DNA from: Buttiauxella agrestis ATCC 33320 | GTDB taxonomy: Bacteria; Pseudomonadota; Gammaproteobacteria; Enterobacterales; Enterobacteriaceae | Reading direction: 5' to 3' | NCBI GenBank assembly: GCA_024169445.1 | Contig: JALKFA010000001.1 | Location: 744,001 to 808,000, forward strand | Length of the DNA: 64,000 nt | Shown here: one piece after another, positions 46,041 through 54,218 of the stretch | Numbering within the stretch: position 1 is the stretch's first letter | How the letters are laid out: every line of letters begins with the position of its first letter | Made by a program: the position numbers and the translations under genes | Notes under the pieces: generated by a model | What the model was told of the DNA's origin: nothing | The model's input: the letters and a program-made list of their open reading frames with translations, nothing else | Database searches by the model: none

Positions 46041-47750
46041 ATGTCTGAAGAAAAGATTGGCCAACACTATCTCGCCGCTTTGCATAAGCAATTTCCTCAT
46101 GCGGTGATCGACGAAGCGTGGCAGACCAAAGACCAAATCACCGTCAACGTGAAGCTCAACATGCTGCCAGAAGTGGTGGAATGGCTTTACTACCAACAGG
46201 GCGGCTGGTTATCCGTATTGTTCGGTAACGATGAGCGCCAGTTGTGCGGCAACTATGCGGTTTATTACGTGCTTTCAATGGAAACTGGCGTGAAATGCTG
46301 GATTACCGTGCGTGTAGAAGTCGATGCCGACAAGCCTGAATTCCCGTCCGTCACGCCGCGTGTGCCAGCGGCGGTGTGGGGCGAGCGTGAAGTGCGTGAT
46401 ATGTACGGCCTGCAACCTGTTGGCCTGCCAGATGAGCGCCGTTTAGTGCTGCCCGATGATTGGCCAGACGATTTGTATCCGCTGCGCAAAGACAGCATGG
46501 ATTACCGTCAGCGCCCTGCCCCAACCAGCGATCAGGAAACCTATCAGTTCATCAATGAGCTGGGCAGCAAGAAAAACAACGTGGTGCCAATTGGCCCTCT
46601 GCACGTTACCAGCGATGAACCGGGCCACTTCCGCCTGTTCGTTGATGGCGAAAACATCATTGATGCCGATTACCGCCTGTTCTATGTTCACCGTGGCATG
46701 GAAAAACTGGCTGAAACCCGCATGGGCTACAACGAAGTCACCTTCTTGTCTGACCGCGTTTGTGGCATCTGTGGCTTCGCCCACAGCACCGCGTACACCA
46801 CGTCTGTCGAGAATGCGATGGGTATCGTGGTGCCAGAACGCGCCCAGATGATCCGTGCGATTTTGCTGGAAGTTGAACGCCTGCACAGCCACCTGCTGAA
46901 CCTCGGCCTGGCTTGCCACTTTGTCGGCTTCGACTCCGGCTTTATGCAGTTCTTCCGCGTGCGTGAGATGTCGATGAAAATGGCGGAAATCCTCACCGGT
47001 GCACGTAAGACTTACGGCCTGAACCTGATCGGCGGGATTCGTCGCGATCTGTTGAAAGACGACATGATCCAGACACGCCAGCTCGCACAGCAAATGCGCC
47101 GCGAAGTGAAAGACCTGGTCGATATTCTGATGAGCACGCCAAACATCGAACAGCGTACCGTTGGTATTGGCCGTCTTGACCCGCAAATCGCTCGTGATTT
47201 CAGTAACGTCGGTCCAATGGTTCGCGCCAGCGGTCATGCCCGTGACACTCGCGCCGATCACCCGTTTGTCGGTTACGGTTTGCTGCCAATGGAAGTCCAC
47301 AGCGAAACCGGCTGCGACGTTCTGTCGCGCCTGAAAGTGCGCATCAACGAAGTGTATACCGCGTTGAACATGATTGATTTCGGCCTTGATAACTTGCCTG
47401 GCGGCCCGCTGGCGGTAGACGGTTTCACCTATATTCCAAACCGTTTTGCACTGGGCTTCTCTGAAGCGCCGCGTGGCGATGACATTCACTGGTCGATGAC
47501 CGGCGATAACCAGAAGTTGTACCGCTGGCGCTGTCGTGCGGCGACTTACGCCAACTGGCCGACGCTGCGCTACATGCTGCGCGGCAACACTGTTTCTGAT
47601 GCGCCGCTTATCATCGGTAGCCTTGACCCTTGCTACTCCTGTACCGACCGCATGACGGTGGTTGATGTGCGTAAGCGCAAGACCAAAGTGGTGCCGTACA
47701 AAGAGCTTGAGCGCTACAGCATTGAACGCACCAATTCGCCGCTGAAATGA
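46041..47750 (+). CDS. hycE: Hydrogenase-3 large subunit HycE
   Basis: Catalytic [NiFe] subunit of 569 residues, same as E. coli. The N-terminal ~170 residues match NuoC (30-kDa subunit) and the rest NuoD/[NiFe] large subunit. Nickel ligands are in CGICGFAHS and DPCYSC. The C-terminus is a precursor: cleavage after Arg537 in CYSCTDR-MTVV by HycI would remove 32 residues once nickel is in place. It makes H2 from protons with electrons passed by HycG, HycF and HycB. A 135-nt gap with palindromes separates it from hycF. Confidence 0.97.
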   Translation: MSEEKIGQHYLAALHKQFPHAVIDEAWQTKDQITVNVKLNMLPEVVEWLYYQQGGWLSVLFGNDERQLCGNYAVYYVLSMETGVKCWITVRVEVDADKPEFPSVTPRVPAAVWGEREVRDMYGLQPVGLPDERRLVLPDDWPDDLYPLRKDSMDYRQRPAPTSDQETYQFINELGSKKNNVVPIGPLHVTSDEPGHFRLFVDGENIIDADYRLFYVHRGMEKLAETRMGYNEVTFLSDRVCGICGFAHSTAYTTSVENAMGIVVPERAQMIRAILLEVERLHSHLLNLGLACHFVGFDSGFMQFFRVREMSMKMAEILTGARKTYGLNLIGGIRRDLLKDDMIQTRQLAQQMRREVKDLVDILMSTPNIEQRTVGIGRLDPQIARDFSNVGPMVRASGHARDTRADHPFVGYGLLPMEVHSETGCDVLSRLKVRINEVYTALNMIDFGLDNLPGGPLAVDGFTYIPNRFALGFSEAPRGDDIHWSMTGDNQKLYRWRCRAATYANWPTLRYMLRGNTVSDAPLIIGSLDPCYSCTDRMTVVDVRKRKTKVVPYKELERYSIERTNSPLK

Positions 47751-47774
47751 TTGAGATGCCTTTGGCTAATGCAA

Positions 47775-47852
47775 CCCTCACCCTAACCCTCTCCCTGAGG
47801 GAGAGGGAACCTTCTTTTCCCCCTCTCGAGGGGGAGAGGGCCGGGGTGAGGG
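47775..47852. repeat. Palindromic repeat between hycE and hycF
   Basis: CCCTCACCCTAACCCTCTCC, a GAGGGAGAGGG hairpin, a T-rich spacer, a second CCCTCTCGAGGGGGAGAGGG hairpin, then CCGGGGTGAGGG. The outer ends pair with each other. Same family as the mtlA-mtlD array, here with two hairpins. Confidence 0.85.
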
Positions 47853-47885
47853 CAAATACAGCCAAAGCAAAACACCGGAGTCACC

Positions 47886-48428
47886 ATGTTTAACTTCATC
47901 AAAAAAGCCATTAAAGGCGGCGTGGCCACTGAGTCGTACCCGCTACAGCCGATCGCCGTGGACCCAAACTTCCGGGGCAAGCCGGAACATAATCCGCAGC
48001 AATGCATTGGCTGTGCGGCATGCGTTAACGCATGCCCATCCAACGCATTAACGGTGGAAACCGATCTGGTGGCCGGCCAACTGGCGTGGACTTTCAACCT
48101 TGGGCGCTGCATTTTCTGCGCACGCTGCGAAGAAGTCTGCCCAACTGCTGCCATCAAGCTTTCTCAGGAATATGAACTGGCAGTGTGGAACAAAGCCGAT
48201 TTCTTGCAACAGGCGCGTTTTGACCTGTGCAACTGCCGCCAGTGCAGCAAGCCTTTCGCGGTGCAAAAAGAGATTGATTACGCCATTGCCCTGCTTGAGC
48301 ACAACGGCGACAAACTTGCCGAAGCGCATCGCGCTGCGTTTGAAACCTGCCCGGAATGTAAACGCCAGCAAAGCCTGGTCTCTTCCGACCAAATCGACCT
48401 TAGCCGCCAAATTAGAGAGGCCAGCTAA
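47886..48428 (+). CDS. hycF: FHL iron-sulfur subunit HycF
   Basis: Ferredoxin-like subunit of 180 residues (NuoI relative). Two typical 4Fe-4S clusters are seen, [14 protein letters not shown] and [14 protein letters not shown], plus further Cys pairs in the tail (CNCRQC and CPEC) as in E. coli HycF. It passes electrons between HycB and HycG. Its last base overlaps the hycG ATG (TAATG). Confidence 0.96.
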   Translation: MFNFIKKAIKGGVATESYPLQPIAVDPNFRGKPEHNPQQCIGCAACVNACPSNALTVETDLVAGQLAWTFNLGRCIFCARCEEVCPTAAIKLSQEYELAVWNKADFLQQARFDLCNCRQCSKPFAVQKEIDYAIALLEHNGDKLAEAHRAAFETCPECKRQQSLVSSDQIDLSRQIREAS

Positions 48429-49192
48429 TGAGTATGTTACTCGGCCCACGCGACGACAACGGCATGCCAGTGCCAATGACGGTGGATGAATCCATCGCCG
48501 CGATGAAAACATCGTTGCTGAAAAAGATTAAACGTTCCGCCTATGTTTACCGCGTTGACTGCGGTGGCTGTAACGGTTGCGAAATCGAAATTTTTGCTAC
48601 CCTTTCACCACTTTTCGATGCAGAACGCTTCGGGATCAAAGTGGTTCCGTCACCTCGTCACGCGGATATTTTACTGTTTACCGGCGCTGTGACTCGCGCC
48701 ATGCGTTCCCCCGCGCTGCGTGCCTGGGAATCAGCGCCGGACCCAAAAATCTGTATTTCTTACGGCGCGTGCGGTAATAGCGGCGGCATCTTCCACGACC
48801 TGTATTGCGTCTGGGGCGGCACCGACAAAATCGTCCCGGTCGACGTGTATATTCCAGGTTGCCCGCCAACACCTGCGGCAACGCTGTATGGTTTTGCTAT
48901 GGCGCTAGGCTTGCTGGAGCAAAAAATCCACGCGCGCGAAGCCAGTGAAATGGATGCACAACCGGCACAGATTCTGCACCCGGATATGGTTCAGCCACTG
49001 CGTGTTCGTATCGACCGCGCAGCTCGCAGCCTTGCGGGTTATCGCTATGGCCGCCAGATTGCTGACAGCTATATGGAAAATCTCACCGCCGGTGGCGGCA
49101 GTGTTCAGCAGTGGCTGGCACATGAGAACGATCCGCGTCTGACTGAGATCGTCACGCATCTGGAAGAACTGGTTAAGCAGGAGCGCGTGTAA
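48428..49192 (+). CDS. hycG: Hydrogenase-3 small subunit HycG
   Basis: NuoB-like small subunit of 254 residues (E. coli 255) carrying the 4Fe-4S cluster next to the Ni-Fe site. Cluster ligands are in [21 protein letters not shown] and PGCPPTP. The start [20 protein letters not shown] matches E. coli. It overlaps hycF and hycH by single bases, so translation is coupled. Confidence 0.96.
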   Translation: MSMLLGPRDDNGMPVPMTVDESIAAMKTSLLKKIKRSAYVYRVDCGGCNGCEIEIFATLSPLFDAERFGIKVVPSPRHADILLFTGAVTRAMRSPALRAWESAPDPKICISYGACGNSGGIFHDLYCVWGGTDKIVPVDVYIPGCPPTPAATLYGFAMALGLLEQKIHAREASEMDAQPAQILHPDMVQPLRVRIDRAARSLAGYRYGRQIADSYMENLTAGGGSVQQWLAHENDPRLTEIVTHLEELVKQERV

Positions 49193-49602
49193 TGAGCGAG
49201 TCGGTGGTGTTTTGCCAGCTTAGCCGTAAGTTTGTCGATGAAAACGACAACACCCCGAGTGATGCGCAACAGGTGGTTTATTACAGCCTGGCAATCGGCC
49301 ACCATCTCGGCGTTATCGACTGCCTGAAAGAAAATTTAGTGTGTTCGTTTGAGCCTTACAAAGCGTGGATTGCCACGCTTGAAGAGGGCAGCGAAGCGCG
49401 GCGCAAAATGGAAGGTGTGCCGCGTTACGGTGAAATCGTTATCGATCAGAGCCATGTGGTTTTGTTGGCAAAAGCATTTGATGCCGCAAAACCGAATCAA
49501 ACTGAACAGCAGCAAGAATGGAGCCAGGCGTTGCTCGATATGCTGCAAGCCATTCAACAAGAACCCGCCATTTATTTGATGGTACGGAGACGCTATGACT
49601 AA
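49192..49602 (+). CDS. hycH: FHL maturation protein HycH
   Basis: Protein of 136 residues needed in E. coli for full maturation of the HycE precursor; its exact action is unknown. No metal-binding Cys motif is present. It is recognised by position and overall similarity (FCQLSRKFVDENDNTPSDAQ, YYSLAIGHHLGVIDCL). It overlaps hycI by 8 nt. Confidence 0.93.
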   Translation: MSESVVFCQLSRKFVDENDNTPSDAQQVVYYSLAIGHHLGVIDCLKENLVCSFEPYKAWIATLEEGSEARRKMEGVPRYGEIVIDQSHVVLLAKAFDAAKPNQTEQQQEWSQALLDMLQAIQQEPAIYLMVRRRYD

Positions 49603-50071
49603 CGTTTTACTTTGTGTCGGCAACAGCATGATGGGTGACGACGGTGCTGGCCCGTTGCTGGCAGAAAAGTGCCAGGCCGCCCCACAAGGCGACTGGATTG
49701 TTATCGACGGCGGCACCGCACCGGAAAACGATGTGGTGGCGATTCGTGAATTACGCCCGCAAAGATTGCTGCTGGTTGATGCCACGGATATGGGCCTGAA
49801 CCCAGGTGAAATCCGTATCATCGACCCGGATGACATCGCCGAAATGTTTATGATGACCACCCACAACATGCCACTTAATTATTTGATCGATCAGATTAAA
49901 GAAGATGTTGCCGAGGTGATTTTCCTCGGCATTCAGCCTGATATTGTTGGTTTTTACTACCCAATGACCGACGCGATAAAAGCGGCGGTGGAAACGGTGT
50001 ATCAGAGCCTGGCAGGCTGGGAAGGTAAAGGCGGCTTCACGGATTTAGAAACACCTGATTTTGAGATGTAA
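49595..50071 (+). CDS. hycI: Hydrogenase-3 maturation endopeptidase HycI
   Basis: Nickel-dependent aspartic-type endopeptidase of 158 residues (E. coli 156) that removes the HycE C-terminal tail. Family motifs: VGNSMMGDDGAGPLLAE with the first metal-binding Asp, VDATDMGLNPGEI with the second, and the His in TTHNMPLNYL. It ends the hyc operon. Confidence 0.95.
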   Translation: MTNVLLCVGNSMMGDDGAGPLLAEKCQAAPQGDWIVIDGGTAPENDVVAIRELRPQRLLLVDATDMGLNPGEIRIIDPDDIAEMFMMTTHNMPLNYLIDQIKEDVAEVIFLGIQPDIVGFYYPMTDAIKAAVETVYQSLAGWEGKGGFTDLETPDFEM

Positions 50072-50078
50072 TGACGGC

Positions 50079-50094
50079 TGGGCATGGATGCCCA
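50079..50094 (+). terminator. Hairpin after hycI
   Basis: TGGGCATGGATGCCCA is a perfect palindrome 7 nt after the hycI stop (6 pairs around a 4-nt loop), with CTGTTTTT 11-16 nt further on. It probably ends or protects the hyc transcript. The ~120 nt after it are AT-rich with nothing else recognised. Confidence 0.5.
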
Positions 50095-50215
50095 TTCACA
50101 TCCTGTTTTTATCTCTTTACCAGGGAAGGATGCGAGCTAAATAATAGACGTTACATCGACGAACCGTCCTCCAACCAATAGAAATGCAACGTCAAATATC
50201 ATTGATCAAATTAAT

Positions 50216-50896
50216 TTATATAAAATTACTGACTGACATGGTTGTGTATGTTCTATATTGAGAATGAAACACCATATGTAGCGCACCTTCCATTTTTTTA
50301 CGACCGACAAAATCATTTGGATAAATAATTTCACCCAAATTAGAATCAAAGAAACAAATATCGCGAGCGGCTATCTTCAGAGCAACGGAATGCCCAACGC
50401 TTGCGTTAACCATATTTATTTCATGCTTACCATTCATTACCAATTCATTCATCAAAGCTGATGCCGATACTCTACTTAGTCTGACCATACCTCTATAACG
50501 AATATGACCTTCTATTCTTACAATCTCATTAAATATTTCTTCTCTGGGAAGTGAGGTATACGCCAAAGCAACATGATAATGTTGATATTGGAGATTCATA
50601 ACCCCACGAATAATGCTCTGAGTTTTTGGCAAATGAAAATAATTCTCAACATTGCACGAATGCGGAGGTGAAATAAGGTAAGCTGCGCTAAATCCATAAC
50701 AAGCCCCCCCCAATCCATATATTTCCTTGCCCTGAATATCCTTTTTCCCTGTAGCTCCAGTCCACACACCACCCAACTTTGTTCGATCGGTACCTGACCA
50801 ACCGTACTTCCTCATGTAAGCGCTCTGGCTAAAATAATTGTATTTACCCTTAGTATTTCTGACATAAGTCATTAATGCATTTACTATGTTTGGCAT
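50216..50896 (-). CDS. Small YopT/AvrPphB-type (C58) cysteine protease
   Basis: Protein of 226 residues, recognised from its catalytic pattern: Cys66 in GGACYGFSAAYL, His169 in SVGHSVAL and Asp184 in FFDSNLGE. The His-Asp distance (15) and the FD-x-N-x-GE segment after the His fit the C58 family of YopT and AvrPphB, which cleave host proteins; related domains occur in large toxins. No signal peptide, membrane span or secretion gene is visible. AGGG lies ~6 nt before the ATG at 50896. It sits antisense to the hyc and hydN operons in an AT-rich patch, where E. coli has the asc genes, so it looks acquired. Whether it is secreted or acts inside the cell is unknown. Confidence 0.72.
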   Translation of the reverse strand: MPNIVNALMTYVRNTKGKYNYFSQSAYMRKYGWSGTDRTKLGGVWTGATGKKDIQGKEIYGLGGACYGFSAAYLISPPHSCNVENYFHLPKTQSIIRGVMNLQYQHYHVALAYTSLPREEIFNEIVRIEGHIRYRGMVRLSRVSASALMNELVMNGKHEINMVNASVGHSVALKIAARDICFFDSNLGEIIYPNDFVGRKKMEGALHMVFHSQYRTYTTMSVSNFI

Positions 50897-51096
50897 CCAA
50901 TCCCTTATATAGACTCATACGCATAAATTAAACAATACATAACAGATCACAGCGTTATCTCAATGGCTGAGATTTATGTAATAATTTGGGGTGTCACGCT
51001 ATCACAAATATTATTACCTTTATACTTAAATAGTTATTAAGTATTATATAGTCATTATTAAAACCAATGATAAACCTCACAAATAAAACTATTTAA

Positions 51097-51291
51097 TTAA
51101 AAAAGAAAATATATTATTAATATATTTGATATTGACACTACTTCATTGTTATCGATTACCTGAGTTTGAACGGCCAGGAAAAGCCGTTTATCTCCTGGTG
51201 AGGGCAACTCAATCCACTCTCTGTCATCTGCCCAAATGACATCGTCAAATGTGTCGATGTCACTGTCATCCCACCCCGGATCAATGCGCAA
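51097..51291 (-). pseudogene. Possible gene remnant upstream of hydN
   Basis: A frame on the minus strand, open from a TGA at ~51301, reads like real protein for ~45 residues (RIDPGWDDSDIDTFDDVIW, then ELPSPGDKRLFLAVQTQV). It then enters the AT-rich patch and ends in low-complexity SNILIIYFLF. No proper start is seen (TTG at 51291 at best) and it overlaps the candidate FhlA site. It may be a truncated old gene cut where the AT-rich segment begins, or chance. Confidence 0.25.
51237..51262. promoter_or_regulatory. Candidate FhlA upstream activating site for hydN
   Basis: TGACATCG (51237-51244) and its complement CGATGTCA (51255-51262), 10 nt apart, with TGTCGA inside the second arm. It lies ~57 nt before the -24 box, close to the 64-nt spacing seen at hycA. 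Confidence 0.55.
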
Positions 51292-51318
51292 AGCCTTGAA
51301 TCACGCTAGTTTCAAAGT

Positions 51319-51334
51319 TGGCACACTTTATGTA
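51319..51334 (+). promoter_or_regulatory. Sigma-54 promoter of hydN-fdhF-hypF
   Basis: TGGCACACTTTATGTA has a perfect TGGCAC -24 box and GG-N10-G spacing, but GT instead of GC at -12, so it is weaker than the hyp and hyc promoters. It lies 46 nt before the hydN ATG. Confidence 0.7.
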
Positions 51335-51379
51335 TACCTAAAGCAGTCTTATAAAAAACACTCTATCCAGGAGTCTCTG

Positions 51380-51925
51380 ATGAACCGCTTCATCATTGCT
51401 GATTCGAGCAAATGTATTGGCTGTCGCACTTGCGAAGTGGCCTGTGTCGTGTCCCACCAGGAAGCACAGGATTGCGCGGCATTAACACCGCAAACTTTCC
51501 TGCCTCGTATTCACGTGGTTAAAGGCGTGAATGTTTCTACCGCAACGATGTGCCGCCAGTGCGAAGACGCACCTTGCGCCAACGTCTGCCCTAACGGGGC
51601 TATCAGCCGCGAACATGGCTTTGTGAATGTGATGCAGGAACGCTGCATCGGCTGCAAAACCTGCGTGGTTGCCTGCCCATATGGCGCGATGGAAGTGGTT
51701 GTTCGCCCGGTTGTGCGTAACAGCGGCGCGGGTCTTAACGTGATGGCTGAAAAAGCCGAAGCGAATAAGTGCGACCTTTGCCACACCCGTGCAGAAGGCC
51801 CGGCCTGTATGGAAGCCTGCCCAACCAACGCCATTATCTGCGTTGATCGCAACAAACTTGAACAAATGAATATCGAAAAACGCCGCCGTGCTGCGTTTGA
51901 TGCGACTTCATCTATTTATTTCTAA
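51380..51925 (+). CDS. hydN: Electron-transport protein HydN (4Fe-4S)
   Basis: HycB-like ferredoxin of 181 residues (E. coli 175), linked in E. coli to full formate dehydrogenase-H activity. Four cluster motifs: CIGCRTCEVAC, CRQCEDAPCANVCP, CIGCKTCVVACP, and CDLC with CMEACP. I start at the ATG at 51380 with CAGGAG 6 nt upstream; the frame is open 144 nt further through promoter sequence. It leads the hydN-fdhF-hypF-nickel permease operon. Confidence 0.94.
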   Translation: MNRFIIADSSKCIGCRTCEVACVVSHQEAQDCAALTPQTFLPRIHVVKGVNVSTATMCRQCEDAPCANVCPNGAISREHGFVNVMQERCIGCKTCVVACPYGAMEVVVRPVVRNSGAGLNVMAEKAEANKCDLCHTRAEGPACMEACPTNAIICVDRNKLEQMNIEKRRRAAFDATSSIYF

Positions 51926-51961
51926 ACCCCTTTAACTTCACTTTTAACAGGTCTGTTACTG

Positions 51962-54112
51962 ATGAAAAAAATTACCAGCGTCTGCCCTTACTGTGGCGCA
52001 GGCTGCAAACTCAAACTGGTTGTTGAGAAGAATAAAATTATCCGTGCCGAAGCGGCTGATGGCGTGACGAACCAAAATGAACTCTGCCTGAAAGGCTATT
52101 ACGGCTGGGATTTTCTCAACGACACAAAACTGCTCACACCGCGTCTGACGCAGCCGATGATTCGTTATGAAAAAGGCGGCAAGCTCCAGCCTGTTAGCTG
52201 GGATGAAGCCATTAGCTATACCGCGAAACGCCTGAAAGCGATTAAAGATCAATATGGCCCGCGTTCCATTATGACGACCGGTTCGTCACGCGGAACGGGT
52301 AACGAAACTAACTATGTGATGCAGAAGTTTGCCCGCGGTGTGCTGCATACCAACAACGTCGATTGCTGTGCGCGTGTTTGCCACGGGCCGTCTGTGGCGG
52401 GTTTGCAGGTGACGCTGGGAAATGGCGCGATGAGTAACTCCATCGGCGACATCGAACATTCAAAATGCCTGTTGGTATTTGGTTATAACTGCGCCGATTC
52501 GCACCCGATCGTGGCGCGTCGGGTGATTAAAGCGAAAGAAAATGGCGCGAAAATTATTGTTTGTGACCCGCGCCGCATCGAAACCGCGCGTATTGCAGAC
52601 CAACATTTGCAGCTGAAAAACGGCTGTAATATGGCGCTGGTGAATGCCTTTGGCTACGTGCTGCTCGAAGAGAACCTCTACGATAAAGAGTACGTGGCGA
52701 AATTTACTGACGGTCTGGATGCTTACCGTGAAGTGGTAAAAGGCTACGCGCCAGAAGACGTTGAGCATTTGACTGGCGTACCGGCGCATCAGGTTCGTCA
52801 GGCGATGCGGACGTTCGCCGCAGCTCCTTCAGCCACCATCATGTGGGGCATGGGCGTGACGCAGTTTGGTCAGGCAGTCGACGTGGTAAAAGGCTTATCA
52901 AGCCTGGCACTGCTGACCGGTAACCTGGGGCGTGAAAACGTTGGCGTTGGCCCGGTACGTGGGCAAAACAACGTGCAGGGTGCGTGTGATATGGGTGTGC
53001 TGCCGAACCAGTTCCCTGGCTATCAGGATGTGGTTGACCCGGACGTTCGTGCCAAATTTGCCAAAGCATGGGGCATCAACGTTGATGATATGGACGACAA
53101 AGTCGGCGTGCGTATCACCGAAGTGCCGCATATGGCCATCGAAGGTGAAATGAAAGCCTATTACATCATGGGCGAAGACCCGTTGCAGACCGAAGCCGAT
53201 CTTGGCCTGGTGCGCAAAGGGTTTGAAGCGCTCGATTTTGTGGTAGTGCAGGACATCTTTATGACCAAAACCGCCGAAGTGGCGGATGTGATTTTGCCAG
53301 CGACTTCCTGGGGCGAACACGGTGGCGTATTCACCTGTGCGGACCGCGGCTTCCAGCGTTTTGAAAAAGCCATTGATGCGAAATACAACGTCAAACGTGA
53401 CTGGGAAATTATCAGCCTGCTCGCAACCGAGATGGGCTACCCAATGCACTACGACAACAACCAGCAAATCTGGGACGAACTGCGCGAACTCTGCCCGCTG
53501 TTCTTTGGTGTGACCTGGGAAAAAATGGGTGAAATGGGCCATGTTCAGTGGCCGTGCCCGACGCTTGACCACCTTGGCACGCCGTATCTCTACAAAGACA
53601 GCAAGTTCGATACTCCAAACGGTAAAGGCCAGCTTTTTGCCGCGCAGTGGCGTGCGCCTGCCGAAGTGCCAGATGCCGAATATCCGCTGGTGCTGTGTAC
53701 CGTGCGTGAAGTTGGCCACTACTCTTGCCGCTCGATGACCGGCAACTGTGCGGCGCTGCAAACCCTGGCCGATGAACCTGGATTTGTGCAAATGAACCCG
53801 ACAGACGCCAACCTGCTCGGCATTAAAGACAAGCAACTGGTGTGGGTCAGTTCACGTCGCGGCAAAGTTATCAGCCGTGCAGAAGTGAACGAGCGCATTA
53901 ACGTAGGCTCCGTTTACATGACCTACCAATGGTGGATTGGTGCGTGTAATGAGCTAACGCAGGACAACCTGGACCCGATTTCCAAAACACCGGAAACCAA
54001 GTATTGCGCGGTCAACGTTAGCCAGATTGCCGACCAGCAATGGGCAGAAAACTACGCTCAGACGACCTATAGCGATATGAAAGCGCGTTTGCGTCAGGCT
54101 GTAGAAGTTTAA
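51962..54112 (+). CDS. fdhF: Formate dehydrogenase-H, cysteine form
   Basis: Molybdenum bis-MGD enzyme of 716 residues (E. coli 715) that oxidises formate to CO2 and feeds electrons to HycB. The N-terminal 4Fe-4S ligands are in CPYCGAGC, with a fourth Cys in ELCLKGYYGWDF. The active-site segment reads NNVDCCARVCHGPSVAGL: codon 140 is TGC (52379-52381), where E. coli FdhF has the in-frame TGA for selenocysteine. The neighbouring catalytic His141 and Arg in CRSMTGNC-type C-terminal segments are kept. No TGA or stop lies inside, so SelA/SelB are not needed. In E. coli fdhF is unlinked; here it sits 36 nt after hydN. Confidence 0.96.
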   Translation: MKKITSVCPYCGAGCKLKLVVEKNKIIRAEAADGVTNQNELCLKGYYGWDFLNDTKLLTPRLTQPMIRYEKGGKLQPVSWDEAISYTAKRLKAIKDQYGPRSIMTTGSSRGTGNETNYVMQKFARGVLHTNNVDCCARVCHGPSVAGLQVTLGNGAMSNSIGDIEHSKCLLVFGYNCADSHPIVARRVIKAKENGAKIIVCDPRRIETARIADQHLQLKNGCNMALVNAFGYVLLEENLYDKEYVAKFTDGLDAYREVVKGYAPEDVEHLTGVPAHQVRQAMRTFAAAPSATIMWGMGVTQFGQAVDVVKGLSSLALLTGNLGRENVGVGPVRGQNNVQGACDMGVLPNQFPGYQDVVDPDVRAKFAKAWGINVDDMDDKVGVRITEVPHMAIEGEMKAYYIMGEDPLQTEADLGLVRKGFEALDFVVVQDIFMTKTAEVADVILPATSWGEHGGVFTCADRGFQRFEKAIDAKYNVKRDWEIISLLATEMGYPMHYDNNQQIWDELRELCPLFFGVTWEKMGEMGHVQWPCPTLDHLGTPYLYKDSKFDTPNGKGQLFAAQWRAPAEVPDAEYPLVLCTVREVGHYSCRSMTGNCAALQTLADEPGFVQMNPTDANLLGIKDKQLVWVSSRRGKVISRAEVNERINVGSVYMTYQWWIGACNELTQDNLDPISKTPETKYCAVNVSQIADQQWAENYAQTTYSDMKARLRQAVEV

Positions 54113-54124
54113 GTGTAAAAACAA

Positions 54125-54196
54125 CCCTCATCCCAACCTTCTCCCTGAGGGAGAAGGAGTATTCCCCCTCTCCTGTGGGAGAGGGTTGGGGTGAGG
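54125..54196. repeat. Palindromic repeat between fdhF and hypF
   Basis: CCCTCATCCCAACCTTCTCC with a GGGAGAAGG hairpin partner, a short AT spacer, then a CCCCCTCTCC...GGGAGAGGGTTGGGGTGAGG partner. It is a third copy of the mtlA-mtlD/hycE-hycF palindrome family, inside an operon. Confidence 0.85.
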
Positions 54197-54218
54197 ACGA
54201 AAGTTTTAAGGAACAATT

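Noticed and set aside
46443-47489. 348-residue minus-strand frame inside hycE
   Set aside because: Antisense to the conserved catalytic subunit, His/Val/Ala-rich composition typical of a shadow frame, no ribosome site.
51236-51379. Upstream extension of hydN
   Set aside because: The extension covers the candidate FhlA site and sigma-54 promoter; the ATG at 51380 has a good ribosome site and matches HydN.
52898-53836. 312-residue minus-strand frame inside fdhF
   Set aside because: Shadow of the conserved formate dehydrogenase frame; no start signal or motif.
51962-54112. Selenocysteine readthrough in fdhF
   Set aside because: There is no in-frame TGA; codon 140 is TGC and the frame is open throughout.
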